From: Marthasterias glacialis | Taxonomy: Eukaryota > Echinodermata > Asteroidea > Forcipulatida > Asteriidae | Direction: 5' to 3' | DNA: 64,000 nt | Assembly: GCA_911728455.2 (NCBI GenBank) | Contig: OU452223.1 | Coordinates: 9,694,174 to 9,758,173 of the forward strand | Shown here: piece by piece, positions 1 through 10,699 of the stretch | Layout: each line of letters starts with the position of its first letter | Position numbering within the stretch: position 1 is the first letter of the stretch | Program-made: the position numbers and the translations under genes | Notes under the pieces: generated by a model | Told to the model about the DNA's origin: nothing | The model's input: the letters and a program-made list of their open reading frames with translations, nothing else | The model's database searches: none

Positions 1-150
1 ACATGTGTAGTAGATGATTTACAACATGCACTCTGATATCTGAGGCAGGTTTTGAACCACATGTATAAACTTTGTGGCCATCATCTTTTTTTCCGCCCGC
101 TTGTTTTGTCTAAAAATACTGAGTTTCCTTTTCTGTGTGAACTTTGGCAG

Positions 151-228
151 GAAGCTCATATTATGGTCAACGAGTCCAACGTCAAGAGAGCTAAGGCAGA
201 GAAGAAATTGAAAGAAGCCACAGGGAAG
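151..228 (+). CDS. RAB3IP: RAB3IP exon: C-terminal half of Sec2 coiled coil
   Basis: This 26-codon exon (phase 0 at both ends) follows an acceptor ending TTTGGCAG and is followed by donor GTATGA. It encodes EAHIMVNESNVKRAKAEKKL and continues KEATGK. In the family this is the part of the Sec2 GEF coiled coil just after the Rab-contacting segment. The charged heptad pattern without proline is as expected for a coiled coil. The next exon completes the family motif GKIDVLQAEV, which confirms the splice. Confidence 0.92.
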
Positions 229-3200
229 GTATGAATGCAATGCCAACTTTACTTTCTCTTTTGGACTCCCTGAATGAATTTTGACATTTTCTTCAACCGT
301 GTGTCAACACCCTGTTTTGGATATCATGGACATTTATATAGCATTGTTATCTGCCAATTATGACACTCATGGCACACTTCGGTCATTGGGCCAATTATTT
401 CATTCTTTAAACCATCTCCCTGGTGAGTATACAGCCTGTGCTGCCTTGTATAAAGGGCGCCAAGCTAAATCAATTAGAAGAACCATCTCTGTCCTCACAG
501 GTACCCATTTATCCCTGGTTGAAGGAAGCATGGTATAGTTAGGTGGCTTGCTCAAGGACATGAGCAGGATTCGAACCCACACCCTGATGACTTAGCCACC
601 AGTACTCAGGGATGTGTTTTTTCCGGCTTTTGCCAGAGTTCTGTCTTTTTCGACTCAAAAAGTCAACCAATGTGAAACATGTCAATCCGTTGAGAAAATG
701 TGTTGGGGGGGGGGGTAAAATATGCTAATTAATTATTCATGTCGAGTTCTGCATTCCTAAATGTATTTAATTGGTTTTATGACGAACGTAAACTATGTAT
801 TCTACATGTAATTGTATTGACACATTTGAGAACAAGGTGGAAACAGAGTACTGGCCCAGATGGGATTTTTTTTAATCACGCAGCGAACGGTGCTTAAGTT
901 GTGATCATTCTCACAGTGGACGCTTACGGACGGTTGTTTTTACTGGGTAGGAGCGTGCCGCTTTCATAAGTCTAGTTCCTATTTACGCATCTGCTGTGCA
1001 CGCGTATTAATGGAATGGGGGAACAGGCTCAATGTTTTTCAATGACATGCACCTTGTGTTGTGACTGCGCAATGTGCGGTGGTTTTAACGTGTGAGGATC
1101 TGCTGCTGGTGCTGGTGAAGAAGAATGTAAACCCACGCAAAATGATAAACTTGAAATGCGCGAACGATTTAGCACTCTACTATCTTTGGTTTGCACACAT
1201 GGCAGCATTACTTGCTCACAGGTATTGCCATCCAATGTATCCAATGTATCTTCGCACGTCGGTCGCAATCGATCATGCCGTTGAAAAAGACAACTTTGCC
1301 GAGGGGAGACTTATCGGTTCGAGAATTGGAAAATAGTGTGGCAAATAAATTCCGCTGGAGTTGGTTGGAGTCGGTTACTGTGGAGGGACATAAAATTCAA
1401 CTACATCAGTGCTTTGAAAAAACTAGCGACCGCTGGAAAAGTACTCTGTACTTACTGTCATGACTGTGATGACACCATCAACTGGCAATGATTTGGTATT
1501 TTTCTTTTAAATCCGATACTTGTTCTGAACAACTTCCAAGGGATTGATGCTGAATTGATGCAATGTTTGAGATTTCATTTTATTTTTTTTTGCACCTAAA
1601 AACACTGGATGTGCACAACAAATACTGATAAACACAAAATGTCATTCTCTGATTGATGAAATCTATCTTCGGACAAAATTGACCATAAAAACTTTGAAAC
1701 AGAGAAGGAAATTTTGCTAATAAAAAGGTGTTCTATGGAAGCTTAGAATGCACTACAGAGCATCTACACTTCAAAATTTTCCCGCGACCCTTAAGTAGGC
1801 CCCGGATCCCCGGGGCGAGCACATTCCGGATAATTTTAATTTTCAGGCTTTTTTAAGACAAGTAATCACATCCCTGAGTACTTGAATTTGGTGCACTAGA
1901 TGGCTCAGCCATGACACGCTACATGTACGAGCATCTTCTATTTTACATGTGAAAGTGTTGTAAATGAACAATTTGGACACCCTTGATGTCTTTTCCCAAC
2001 TCTGACTGGAAGTTTATTTTTCAAATAAAACATAATTACAAGCGATTGCATAGATAAGATTAAATAATACCTGAGGCAGATGAAGGGGGAAAAATGTGTC
2101 TATGTACAGCATAATTAAATAGAGTATGAGGAGCTGTCAGAATTGACCTGGAGACGGAAAAACAACAAACATGGAGACAAGACAAACATGTAATACAAAA
2201 CAAAAAGACAGACTTGCTGATTAAAGCCACGGTTGCATTGGATTAATATTTAATCTTACCGGTGTCCGCACTTGGATTATTTGACGTGGGTAAACTAACT
2301 GAGATGGTGGTGAAACAAAGCAACTGAGGCGTCAGTGTTGACTACAAACTACGTCACACGTTGATTTTACCTTCGCGCGATCATCGCACGGCCGACAATA
2401 AACAAGCCTTTTTGCGCGTGAACCGGATGTGATATTTTACTGACTGGGTTTACTTGGATGATGCGTCCGTACAGGACTTTTTGGCTTGGTTAGTTTGACC
2501 AGGTTGGTTTACCTGGGCAGAAAGTGGCTGGTTAAACTACCCATTTACTCGGTTAAGTTATCTTGGTGAAATTTTTCGGGGCTGTTTGCACTTGACTTAA
2601 AATGGTCGAATTACCCTTTTGCTCGGTTAGTTTACCCCCCAAAAAGTCCAATGCCAACATGGCTTAAGACTGAAGCAAAATGACGGGTGAAGACAAAAGC
2701 AGGACTGATTAGAAGAGATTACATGTATGCCACGTGCAAGACTTGAATCGACTCACAGACGGCAATTTCTGAATTTGAATTTCTTCATGAATGCAGTTCA
2801 TTAAACGGGGCCCGGAGATACAGTGAGTGGTGCTTGAGTACAGGATTTGAGTGATACAGAGGAGAAGAAGCAGTCCAACGTTGTGGGCAAACCAACTACT
2901 ACCTCTTACCATTGCAAATGGCCAGACCTGTTCATTTTTACAGGGTCAAAGGTTGGGTGTTGTATTATAATGGACTATCAAACTCTGCGGTTGAGTTTCT
3001 GAACAGGGATATAATTTATGCCTTACCCTTTTTTCCCCAATACTTATTATTTCCCATCCAGCCTGACGGGATTATCAGGGATGAGATTCCTCCAGATTTT
3101 TCTGGATATCTGGATTTGACAAAATTATTGTTATGGAATTTTTTACTAACAAAATTGTTTTTAAATTAAGTGCCATTTACATACGTCCAGGCCCTTGTAA

Positions 3201-6200
3201 AGCCTTAACACAGTACTTGTACTGTATTTTGACTACACCAAGGTGCTTGCCCAATCTACATTTAAGCACAGAATGCTGCCATCGATATGGGTTATGACGT
3301 GGTTTGTAGTTACCTAAACCTCCACCGGTATTTCGCGGATTTTTCATTTGCATCCACTCTCATACTTGGATTATTTTGTTGGAATTGCCGGAATCATTTG
3401 TCTTTCAGAGTACCACTGGCACAAAGAAACCTTGACTCCAAAAATCCCAAGAGGACAAAGATTCTCTTTGAAATACCGGGATTTGTTTTCTCTGTCAAGA
3501 AAATGTCAAATTCAAGCACCCTGAATTGCTAACCTTGGCTGTGAGCTACTGTCGAGAACTGTTCCTCAATAAGGAACCAAGGCTGGAAACTTGGTTCACT
3601 CACCCGGGTTTACCTCCATCGAGGCAAAATGCAATTAATAAACAATGGGGAAAGCCTCTTGATGCCTCGTAAGCCTCTTCTTAGAACAAAAGGTCTGGAA
3701 TCAGGGACTACACATTAAACACCATCTGTTCTCTGTGTGTGGGTGAAACAAAGCATTGCACAGTGAGTGCATATACGTACTTTGTGCACACTTTGAAACA
3801 AAACGTCCGGGCAACCGTTGTTAAGGTATTGCGACGTTACGTACATGACCTCACTTGCTGGCTTGGACAATATAATGTGTGTATGAAGATCATCCAGCGT
3901 CAACAAGCTAAATATCAACACACTTACAGATTGAAAACTGTTTACCTCTGTGCCGGCTTGGAGTCAAATCAACTCTTTCATTATACTTCCATGGTGTTGC
4001 CACAAACCTCTCCTTATGATACTGTGTCGCTAGAGGCCCATTTTACTCCAATTTATCAAGACAAATTATTTGTTGTGTTCAGATTGATGTACTCCAGGCA
4101 GAAGTGCAAGCACTCAAGATACTGGTCCTGACGTCCACACCAAGCAAGCCCACCCCTCAGTCCACCTCTGGCTCCAAGAGACGTAGCATCCTTTCCAAGA
4201 AACCCGCCAAAGGTAGCCTGTCCCCAAATGTGTTCAGTCACCATAGAAACCACAGTCTGCAAGGGCCCATCTCAATGGAGCTGACTGCAAAACAGAGTAA
4301 CGGGGTACTAGCAACTTCACCGGATCCTGAGAGTCCTAAGAGAGGAGAGGTGAGAAAGTACATGTAGTCTCTGTACCCAGAGACTACACAAAGTCCTTTT
4401 TGCGAAAAGTTGCATTAACCACTTACTGCCAGGATTTCAGACATTTTCCTGTGCTCCCCCCTTGGGATAAATTTTCAGAATTTCTTGAATAATTTGATTT
4501 TGAGGATATCATTGTCAAACCATGTAAAGTCAACAAACGCTTTCATTAAATGCACCAGGATTTCTCTTTCTCTTTCGAGAAAATGTGGTTTGTATTTACC
4601 GTGAATCGGTTGAACCCTTGGCTTGTACATCTTGGCCGATAATTGGCCGTGGTATGCTGAAATCTCGGAATTACCTCCAGGTCAAATACAGTGGTAAACA
4701 ATGGGAGCAGCCTTTGATTTCTTTGAAAAGACCAAATGTCTGTAATTTAGGATTACCCAATAATCCCCTGAAAAAGGGACATTTCAAGCATGAATTCCAG
4801 TACCCTTTGTCCCTCTGTGTAGGGTTCAAACGAAGCATAGAGTGGTCAGTGCACACAATGGAATGTCCGGGCGTGTTAACACGTAACCCCTTTGTTTTCG
4901 TCATTTAAAAACAAATAAATCTGGTGTGTACACGTCTGCTGAGGGCAACCAGTTTCAAGAAATCTTCGAGATCAAAACAAAAAAATTTATGTCTCATCAT
5001 AATTTTCATGGGGTTAGCAAGACACAGGTAGAAAAATGTCTCTTTTGTCACTGAAAAGTTATCTTTTTCATGCAATATTGCTTAAAAAGTTTCTGCTAAG
5101 CGAAACTAAGCAGAATACCAGTCACAGGTTGTACATATGACATGGTATTTTGGCCGGTAACCTTAATCTGATAAGCATAATTTTGTTGTGCTGAGCTGCT
5201 TTTTGTGCTTAAGAAGTTCTATAAAATAGACCTTTCTCAGGAAAAATGGAAATTGCTCATCACGCATGCGCACTGGGCAAAATGAGGGAACATTGCGCCT
5301 TTTTGTAAGGGGCTAATGCCTTCCAATAATGTCTGTACGCATGCGTGAATGTAATTAGCATATTTCATGGGAAAACCTAATTGGGCCCTGGCTATATAAT
5401 CAAATGTTGCCGCATCTAAAAAGTATCTTGCAGATTCATTGAGAGAGTCACAGCACTAATAATAGCTTCTGATATTGATTTGAATCACAAAAATTTGGAA
5501 ACCAATTTACAATTTTGGTTACATTGGATCCAAGAAATAATGAATGCTGAAAAACAAAATGTAGAGAGCGTCTTCAAATCTCTAAATAATCCTTCTTGTT
5601 TTAGGCCGACCCAGTTCTCCTACGAGAGTTCCAGGCATGGAAGGAGCAGCCCACCCTTAGCCGAGACGACCCCTTCATGTCAAGGATCTTCTCTGAGGAT
5701 ATCTTCCCATGCCTCAACTTCCCAAATCAGACAATCTCTGAAAAGTTACAGGATTGTGTGGAGAAGTTCACTCTATTCATTGAGCCCCTTCCGGATAAAG
5801 GCTCACTGCCAAGGTAACAGAATCATTTCCCATTTGTACATTTGATGGACTTGAAAATTTAACATATTTGTTAATTTTATATGATCATGCTTTGTTTTGC
5901 TTCTTAACTGCTGTTTTTAATTGCTGTTGATTTTGTAAGCCAACATAAATTCAACATGTCAAGAGTAACGAGTTTCAGAGTTATTGATGATTATCAATGA
6001 TTACACACATACTTGTATTTGTACTGTTGATAAATTTGTATGTATTACATATGTTGGCAATAAATTAACCCTCATACTGTCTTACCATTCAATATCACCC
6101 ACTGTGGTTTTGATACATTAAGTGGTCTGCAATATAATATGTGGTGAATGCGTAGACCTACACCATACACACATGAACACAGTTACGTAGTTATTAGTTC

Positions 6201-9200
6201 TGTGCACAGTTAAAGTACACCTGTGCACAGTTAGTTCTAGCCTTACGTCAAGGCCTTTGTGGCTTGTAGCTGCGAAGCCACTGCAGCGAAGATTAAGTCA
6301 GTTGGCCCTGTTCTAATATTTTTCTTTATTTCTTGTTTTTTGCTAAAAAAATCAGGAGCAATGGGGTCAGCATGCATTAACCTCATCCACATTGTGACTG
6401 GTTAACCTTCAGCGTTTTGGGGTTTTTTTTGCGTAAAAATTGTAAATAATTTATGTTTGAAGCTTTATAATAATAATAATACTGCACATTTATAATGTGC
6501 CATGTCTGTCATAAAGAACACTCCTGGCGCCGAATTATCGATTATAGTTGAGATTGTAACGAATGATTTTATGAAACGAAGCAACCAAGATACAACACCT
6601 TACAAGGTGAGGTGGCGCATATTGCTTTTAGACCATGCCAGGAACACCCGGAAAAACTCCTTCTCTTAATGATAAGTGTACTGGGTTCTTTTACGTGCAT
6701 TACACAACACACTGGACCTACGGCTTTACATCCCATCTGAAGGACGAAGCAATAATGGTTAAGTGTCTTGGTTTTAAGGACACAAGTGTCAAGACCGGGA
6801 CTCAAACCCACACTCTGCTGATCAGAAACAGCAGAGCTTGATCCCGGTGCACTTAACTGTTCGGCCACGACGCCCCAATTAATATTTCAACAACAAAAAA
6901 ATGCAAACTTAAGTTGGAAAAGACCCTCGTGGCTTTGCACTGGATCATGCATGCTGACTTGGTCTTCACGTCTACATAGCTGTCTGAGCCACGAAGGCCT
7001 TGACGAAAGGCTAAGTTAGTTCTGAACTTCAGAAATGCACACAAAACTTTAGTTATTTGCACAGAACTTACAGAACTTAATAAGTAATATGCATAGTTAC
7101 TTCTGTACATAATTAGTTCTGTACACAGTTGTGCCATTATACATAACCCATGTAGTTGAATTGGTTTCAAATGGTCGGACTACTCGCTGAAAAATGTTAC
7201 CAAGAGTATGAATTAAACAAAATTAATTAATAAGATAAAGTGCCTGTTTTCCCTGAAGTTATTGTCTTGCCACTGATTGAGGTAGATGTAACCCTTTGTT
7301 TTTGCTTGTCATTTGCTTCCAAACGGCAGGCGGTGCTCACTAACAGACCAGCAGCGTGCCTGTCACTACCGCATCAAGCTCGGCGAATCAGAAGAATCCG
7401 TGAACATCTGCACAGCCGCTAGGAACAGAATTGCTGCAGTGTGTGACTTCTACACCTACCTGAGATACATCAAGCAGGGACTGGTCAAGAGTGATCGTGA
7501 GTGTACTTCTTCTTATTTGTGATTGGTCAATACAGCAAGGGCGGGGCTTAATGGATCGGTCTATTCGCACGAAGTATGAACCACGCGTAACTAGCTTTGC
7601 AAATTCATAAGTCAGTTTGCCTTGACAAATGCAATTGCTGCATCTGTTAATATGCATTCATAAATACCCCAGTCGGTTTAGAACAATTTGGGCATTCCTA
7701 TCGGTTGAAAGGTAGTCACATGACTGTTTAAGCCCAGTTTTAAATTGATGATAAAGACGTACAAGGCGCGTTCTGCGCTCATTATAGCCACACGCGTGTT
7801 GGCGCACTAGCTTACGCGGGTGCTAATTTACGCATAGCCAATCAATACATAGCGATACTCAATGTAAAGACTATTAATACGCACGTGTATGCGCAACTGT
7901 TCAGCGTCGACCCTTCGCGAAATGGACCCTGAGGGCATGGCAAGAATTGAAAAACCGAAAAGTTTCACGGATTTTCTTTATTATTATGCTTTTCAACAAA
8001 AAGGGCATTTATGAATGGGAATAAAAGAGTAGTGACTCGGTCTAAACGGCCCTTTAAAACCTTGCAGGGTCGTAGCCATGTGATAAAGGACCTCGCCTTC
8101 AGCTCAGTCCTTTATCACACGGCCACAACTCTACCGGTTTTAAACGGCCGTTTAAGACCTCGGTCACCACTATTTTAGTCCCTTAATTATTACATTTTGA
8201 AATTGTTGCGGTTCCCACTGCTAAGTACAGAGTCCACCTGGCCTCTTGTCACGGGGTAAGCTCATTGGTCGAGTGGTAAGACACCTGCTCTAGAATAATG
8301 GTGGATCGAATCCCACCCGAGTAGTATACCCAAGGATATTTTGTTTTCCCACAGCACTAGGGAAAGCATACAAGTATACATTGGTGTACATATAAACTGA
8401 AAAATAAAAATGAAACTCAAATGAAAGAAACAGGGAAACTAATGATTTGGTTGCTCTGCAATAACAGCTCGTGTTGTAATCTTTCAGTCATAAATATATC
8501 AGAATGACTTAAAGATCACAAGCACTGCCAACTCACCAGTTCCCTGTGTGGTCACAACTGTTGTTTCATGCCGGTCCTGGGTTAGGTACATGTATTTATT
8601 GTTAGTAAAGAACATCTAGCATGAAACAGTTGCAATAATTATGTGAAACTAGTAACAAACCAAAAATTTATAGGGGGTGGCTAAATTTCTGTGAGCATTT
8701 TCTGTGACCGCTACAGAATTGTGACATCATCTATTTTATGAAGATTATTTGTGTTGAATCTAGGCCTTAACAAACCTTAGTGTAATAGATGTAATAATTT
8801 TCACTAGGGACAAAAAATATTTTGGGGTTTTACCATGCACTTGTACACCAGATGCTTTCCTGAGCCCTACAGAAAAACAAATCGACAGGCATACTACTCA
8901 GATGGGATTCGAACCCATGACCCCTGCATTATAGAGCAGATATCATCCCCAGTTTATCAGAATCGTGCATGTTCAGCATGCACTGAATTCATCAAAAGCA
9001 GGCAAAACAAGGGCATGGATTTTTGAGGATTCTGGTAGTTATAGCTGATACACAAATGGGTGATTACACAGTGGAGTACTGACAACGTGAACACAATTTT
9101 ATTAAACATGTTAAAAAAGTGTTGAAATCATTGGGAATGTACGTTTAGCATTTCACTGCTAACAAATGTACAGGTATCTGTTTGCATGGAATGAGCCTGA

Positions 9201-9654
9201 CGGGAAATTATAGGGTTTTCCATATATTCAGCACAAAAAAGCGTACATTTGAAGCCAGTCATATACGTTTACTTATTTTGTTTTTGTTTCGGAAACCAAA
9301 TGGACAGAATATTTTCCAACGAACAATTGGAGTTACATGTATGATGTATCTGATTGCAAACTAGAGCATGTGGAAAAAAATATATAAACTTCAACTGAAG
9401 AAAATGCTTATGGATTAACACCTTCAATTGAAGAAAATGCTTATGGATTAACACGCAGAATTTACTTCACAGACACCTTGAAGTTTTTGTGAAATCCCCT
9501 GAGTCTGTAAACCAAAAGCAACATTCAACTCCAGACTCATGTTTATCATCTTCGATGCCTTTTTTTTTTTTGTCAATACACAGTGCAAGAGATTTACTGG
9601 GAGATGATCAGACTACGCAGGGAAATGGCTCTGACCAAACTGGGTCTTCAATGA
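151..9654 (+). CDS. RAB3IP: Rab3/Rab8 guanine-nucleotide exchange factor, Rabin8/GRAB (Sec2 family); 3' five exons, 5' end outside window
   Basis: Spliced exons 151-228, 4083-4349, 5605-5813, 7330-7496 and 9584-9654 give 792 nt, that is 263 codons plus TGA, with phases 0, 0, 2 and 1 agreeing at every junction. The family activates Rab8 and Rab3 on vesicles by nucleotide exchange, acting in polarized secretion and ciliogenesis. Visible marks are the end of the Sec2 coiled coil (EAHIMVNESNVK, KIDVLQAEVQALKILV), a Ser/Pro/Lys-rich linker, then the conserved C-terminal region with SEDIFPCLNF, HYRIKLGE, YLRYIKQGLVK and EMIRLRREMALTKLG. These blocks match what I know of vertebrate RAB3IP and RAB3IL1 in the same order. 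Invertebrates generally carry one gene for both, so the symbol is chosen by similarity and RAB3IL1 is equally fitting. The start codon and most of the coiled coil lie upstream of the window. All introns carry SINE or MITE insertions. Confidence 0.95.
335..603 (-). mobile_element. tRNA-derived SINE, family B (minus orientation)
   Basis: Read on the minus strand the element has a Pol III B-box-like word (GGTTCGAATCC region near 570-580) and a body shared with 11485-11815. Both copies contain CACAGGTACCCATTT and a Cys/Leu-poor, non-coding body. It lies in the first visible intron of RAB3IP. Similar sequence (about 53572-53702) lies in a gene 2 intron. Confidence 0.6.
604..3371. other. RAB3IP intron, no recognised element
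   Basis: About 2.8 kb of intron. It contains a G-run near 706-715, scattered AT-rich tracts and short open frames with no family resemblance. I see no exon that would fit between the phase-0 ends at 228 and 4083. Confidence 0.6.
3372..3830 (+). repeat. Dispersed repeat R2, copy 1
   Basis: This diverged interspersed family has shared words such as GGAATTGCCGGAATCAT, ACAAAGAAACCTTGACT and CAAAATGTCAAAT. Other copies lie at about 4575-4890, 24957-25185, 33700-34395 (minus), 37147-37650 and 56690-57260 (minus). No coding capacity or clear terminal repeats were found. It is probably an old non-autonomous element. Confidence 0.6.
4083..4349 (+). CDS. RAB3IP: RAB3IP exon: end of coiled coil and Ser/Pro linker
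   Basis: This 89-codon exon, phase 0 at both ends, has acceptor TTGTGTTCAG and donor GTGAGA. It opens with IDVLQAEVQALKILVLTSTP, which is diagnostic for Rabin8/GRAB, and then becomes Ser/Pro/Lys-rich (SGSKRRSILSKKPAKGSLSP). The linker is the variable, phosphorylatable part of the family. Vertebrate Rabin8 is regulated there by kinases, but conservation of specific sites cannot be judged from this sequence. A +1 reading frame is also open here and is a shadow. Confidence 0.93.
4575..4890 (+). repeat. Dispersed repeat R2, partial copy 2
   Basis: The fragment shares with R2 the TCTTTCGAGAAAATG-like start, TTACCTCCAGGTCAAAT, a CAATGGGAGCAGCCT word, and the later TGTGTAGGGTTCAAACGAAGC and GGAATGTCCGGGCG blocks. 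It lies immediately downstream of the RAB3IP exon at 4083-4349. Confidence 0.5.
5040..5225. mobile_element. MITE-like fragment of the TTTCATAAA/TTTATGAAA family
   Basis: The fragment contains AGCGAAACTAAGCAGAATACC, here spanning about 5098-5120. It also has GTGCTGAGCTGC and GTGCTTAAGAAGTTCTAT near its right side. These words also occur in the better-preserved element at 12230-12421. The terminal repeats are decayed. Confidence 0.4.
5605..5813 (+). CDS. RAB3IP: RAB3IP exon: conserved C-terminal region, first part
   Basis: The exon has 209 nt (69 codons plus 2 nt), acceptor TTCTTGTTTTAG and donor GTAACA. It reads ADPVLLREFQAWKEQPTLSR, then DDPFMSRIFSEDIFPCLNF and an LFIEPLPDKGSLP tail. The block DPFxxxIxxEDIFPCLxF is shared with vertebrate RAB3IP/RAB3IL1. 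The exon leaves AG of a split arginine codon that the next exon completes. Confidence 0.93.
5814..6465. other. RAB3IP intron, AT-rich, no recognised element
   Basis: AT-rich intron sequence. I see nothing supportable apart from short T-runs and the start of the AAT tail of the neighbouring SINE. Confidence 0.5.
6466..6878 (-). mobile_element. tRNA-derived SINE, family A, AAT-tailed (minus orientation)
   Basis: On the minus strand the element starts GGCGTCGTGGCCGAACAG, whose TGGCCGAACAG fits a Pol III A box. A B-box word (GGTTTGAGTCCC) follows about 65 bp later. It ends in an (AAT)n/(ATT)n tail at about 6466-6482. The body matches 54044-54360 (plus) and parts of 42236-42600 (minus). The structure is that of a SINE with a microsatellite tail. 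Confidence 0.75.
7330..7496 (+). CDS. RAB3IP: RAB3IP exon: conserved C-terminal region with HYRIKLG block
   Basis: The exon has 167 nt, acceptor CAAACGGCAG and donor GTGAGT. It completes the split codon from 5813 and reads RCSLTDQQRACHYRIKLGES, later AARNRIAAVCDFYTYLRYIK. The family equivalent is the KCALTG...CKHRIKLG...YRIxxVCNFFTYIRYIQQGLVK stretch. It ends with one nucleotide of a Leu codon finished at 9584. Confidence 0.93.
7520..7566. mobile_element. Fragment of the AATAGACCGATT MITE (one end)
   Basis: GGGCGGGGCTTAATGGATCG followed by GTCTATT is identical to the right end of the complete element at 57571-57829. Only this end is present. It lies just downstream of a RAB3IP exon. Confidence 0.55.
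7657..8186 (+). repeat. Dispersed repeat R1, copy 1, ending in a long palindrome
   Basis: About 530 bp with close copies at 46509-47006 (plus) and, split by an insertion, at about 42705-42785 plus 44128-44520 (minus). The left part carries ATTCATAAATACCCCAGTC and CATTATAGCCACACG. The right part (about 8016-8186) is an imperfect palindrome: AATGGGAATAAAAGAGTAGT pairs with the closing ACTATTTTAGTCCCTTAAT, and GATAAAGGAC pairs with GTCCTTTATC around the centre. The gene-free hairpin end suggests a non-autonomous transposable element. Confidence 0.7.
8256..8385 (+). mobile_element. tRNA-derived SINE, family C
   Basis: A tRNA-like head has A box TGGTCGAGTGG and B box GGATCGAATCC. It is followed by a body with GAGTAGTATACCCAAGG and a CAAGTATACATTGGTGTACA end. 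An inverted relative sits 430 bp downstream. The head is not a functional tRNA because the stems do not close as a full cloverleaf. Confidence 0.6.
8815..8965 (-). mobile_element. tRNA-derived SINE, family C (minus orientation, degraded head)
   Basis: On the minus strand it carries GGGTTCGAATCCCATCTGAG and GTAGTATGCCTGTCG, and a GGTGTACAAGTGC end, matching the plus copy at 8256-8385. The A-box side is degraded. A short frame translated across it is not a gene. Confidence 0.55.
9390..9455 (+). repeat. Two-copy 33-bp tandem duplication
   Basis: The 33-bp unit TTCAACTGAAGAAAATGCTT followed by ATGGATTAACACC occurs twice in a row with one or two changes. It lies in the last RAB3IP intron, about 130 bp upstream of the terminal exon acceptor. 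Confidence 0.85.
9584..9654 (+). CDS. RAB3IP: RAB3IP terminal exon with stop codon
   Basis: This 71-nt coding part follows a T-tract acceptor (T-run, then GTCAATACACAG). It reads LQEIYWEMIRLRREMALTKL, then GLQ and TGA at 9652-9654. Family members end in EMSLAKLGYFKEEL or similar, so this protein stops a few residues early after KLG. The 3' UTR begins at 9655. I could not fix its end; an AATAAA occurs at about 10592, but repeat R4 lies between, so this is only a candidate. Confidence 0.92.
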
Positions 9655-9989
9655 AGGAATGGTATTCCATAACCCCTGACCCCACCACCTACAGTCCCAA
9701 ACCAGTATTCCCCCCCCCCCCTTTGCCAATTCAACCATGAGGTTTCATTTTGTGATAATCCAGGAGGCCACTTTTCTCACTGGTTGCCAACAACTGCCTC
9801 ACTGAAAGCAGTTAAGGGTTGTCTTTGCTCCAGTGGTGTAAATCCTTGTGGGAAAGGGGGGTTAGGATTTAGAAAGGTCAAAAAAGAAAAAGCCTTGCTT
9901 GAGCCGACTGCTGCAAGCTAACAGCATTGATAACAATTTATGTTTTTATTGCTGACCCCAAAATGTTCAAGGAGATGTATCAGTCCTGG
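9655..9989 (+). other. Probable RAB3IP 3' UTR and downstream sequence
   Basis: Non-coding sequence immediately after the TGA at 9652-9654. It contains a C-run near 9711-9721. No polyadenylation signal stands out before repeat R4 begins at about 9990. Confidence 0.45.
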
Positions 9990-10145
9990 AATTACACGGA
10001 GGCCATGGCCTCTGTTGCCCTGGTCTTGGCCTTGGTGCCCCTTCAAAATTTCCCCTGTAGACTTTAAGATTTTCCAATGGATGTGCCCTTTGCAAAATGG
10101 AAAATGGCCTTGCCCTCTCAAAGATGAAATTCCAGGCCTGATGTA
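9990..10145 (+). repeat. Dispersed repeat R4, copy 1
   Basis: A short interspersed family of about 150 bp recognised by GGCCTTGGTGCCCCTTC, CCAATGGATGTGCCCTTTGC and AAAGATGAAATTCCAGGCCT. Copies or fragments lie at 25190-25248 plus 25758-25860, 28762-28905 (minus), 30870-30936 plus 31239-31255, 32375-32515, 35238-35415 (minus) and 37715-37840 (minus). It is used below to date nested insertions. Confidence 0.65.
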
Positions 10146-10285
10146 TCAAGGAATTTTGCATCGAAAAATATTTGGACTGAGCATCTGTTGTGCACAGTGA
10201 ATGCTAAATATTGAGTAGCCAAGTGATGGTGTGGCAGTGTCTCTATAAACCTCTGTGCATGTGACGTCACCGACCGCTTGTAATC

Positions 10286-10642
10286 ATTTTGGTGATCACC
10301 AGCGCATATTTCAGGCGCGTGCAACTGTTACAATTGTCCGGTGCGCGACATGAGGTGCGGTATTGATCCAATCAACAGCAAAGAAATATCTTGCGTGTGA
10401 CGCTTATGTGCGTAATGTTGCTGCGCGTTGGGCTGACACACGTGTTTGTAAGTTTTGTGTAGTTTTACTACATAAAATCTTCAAAAACCTTCATTATGAA
10501 AGTAAGCTCAGTAGGCAGGTATAGGTAGTAGAGATGTAATAGTATTCAGTTTTTGGAAACGATTACAAAATTCCTGCTCGAATCTATTTACAATAAACAT
10601 GAACCTTGTGTACTTGTGTTATGGAGAGGTGATCACCAAAAT
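10286..10642. repeat. Spaced 15-bp inverted repeat
   Basis: ATTTTGGTGATCACC at 10286-10300 is repeated in inverted form at 10628-10642. The flanks share little else, so this may be a decayed element end pair or a coincidence of a palindromic GGTGATCACC core. Confidence 0.35.
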
Positions 10643-10699
10643 GGCAATGTTGAAAGCACGCGTGTGATCTATGACGAAGTTGCACAAGGCATATATGCT

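Noticed and set aside
8256..8330. Functional tRNA gene
   Set aside because: A and B boxes are present but acceptor and anticodon stems do not form a full cloverleaf, and the body and dispersed copies mark a SINE.
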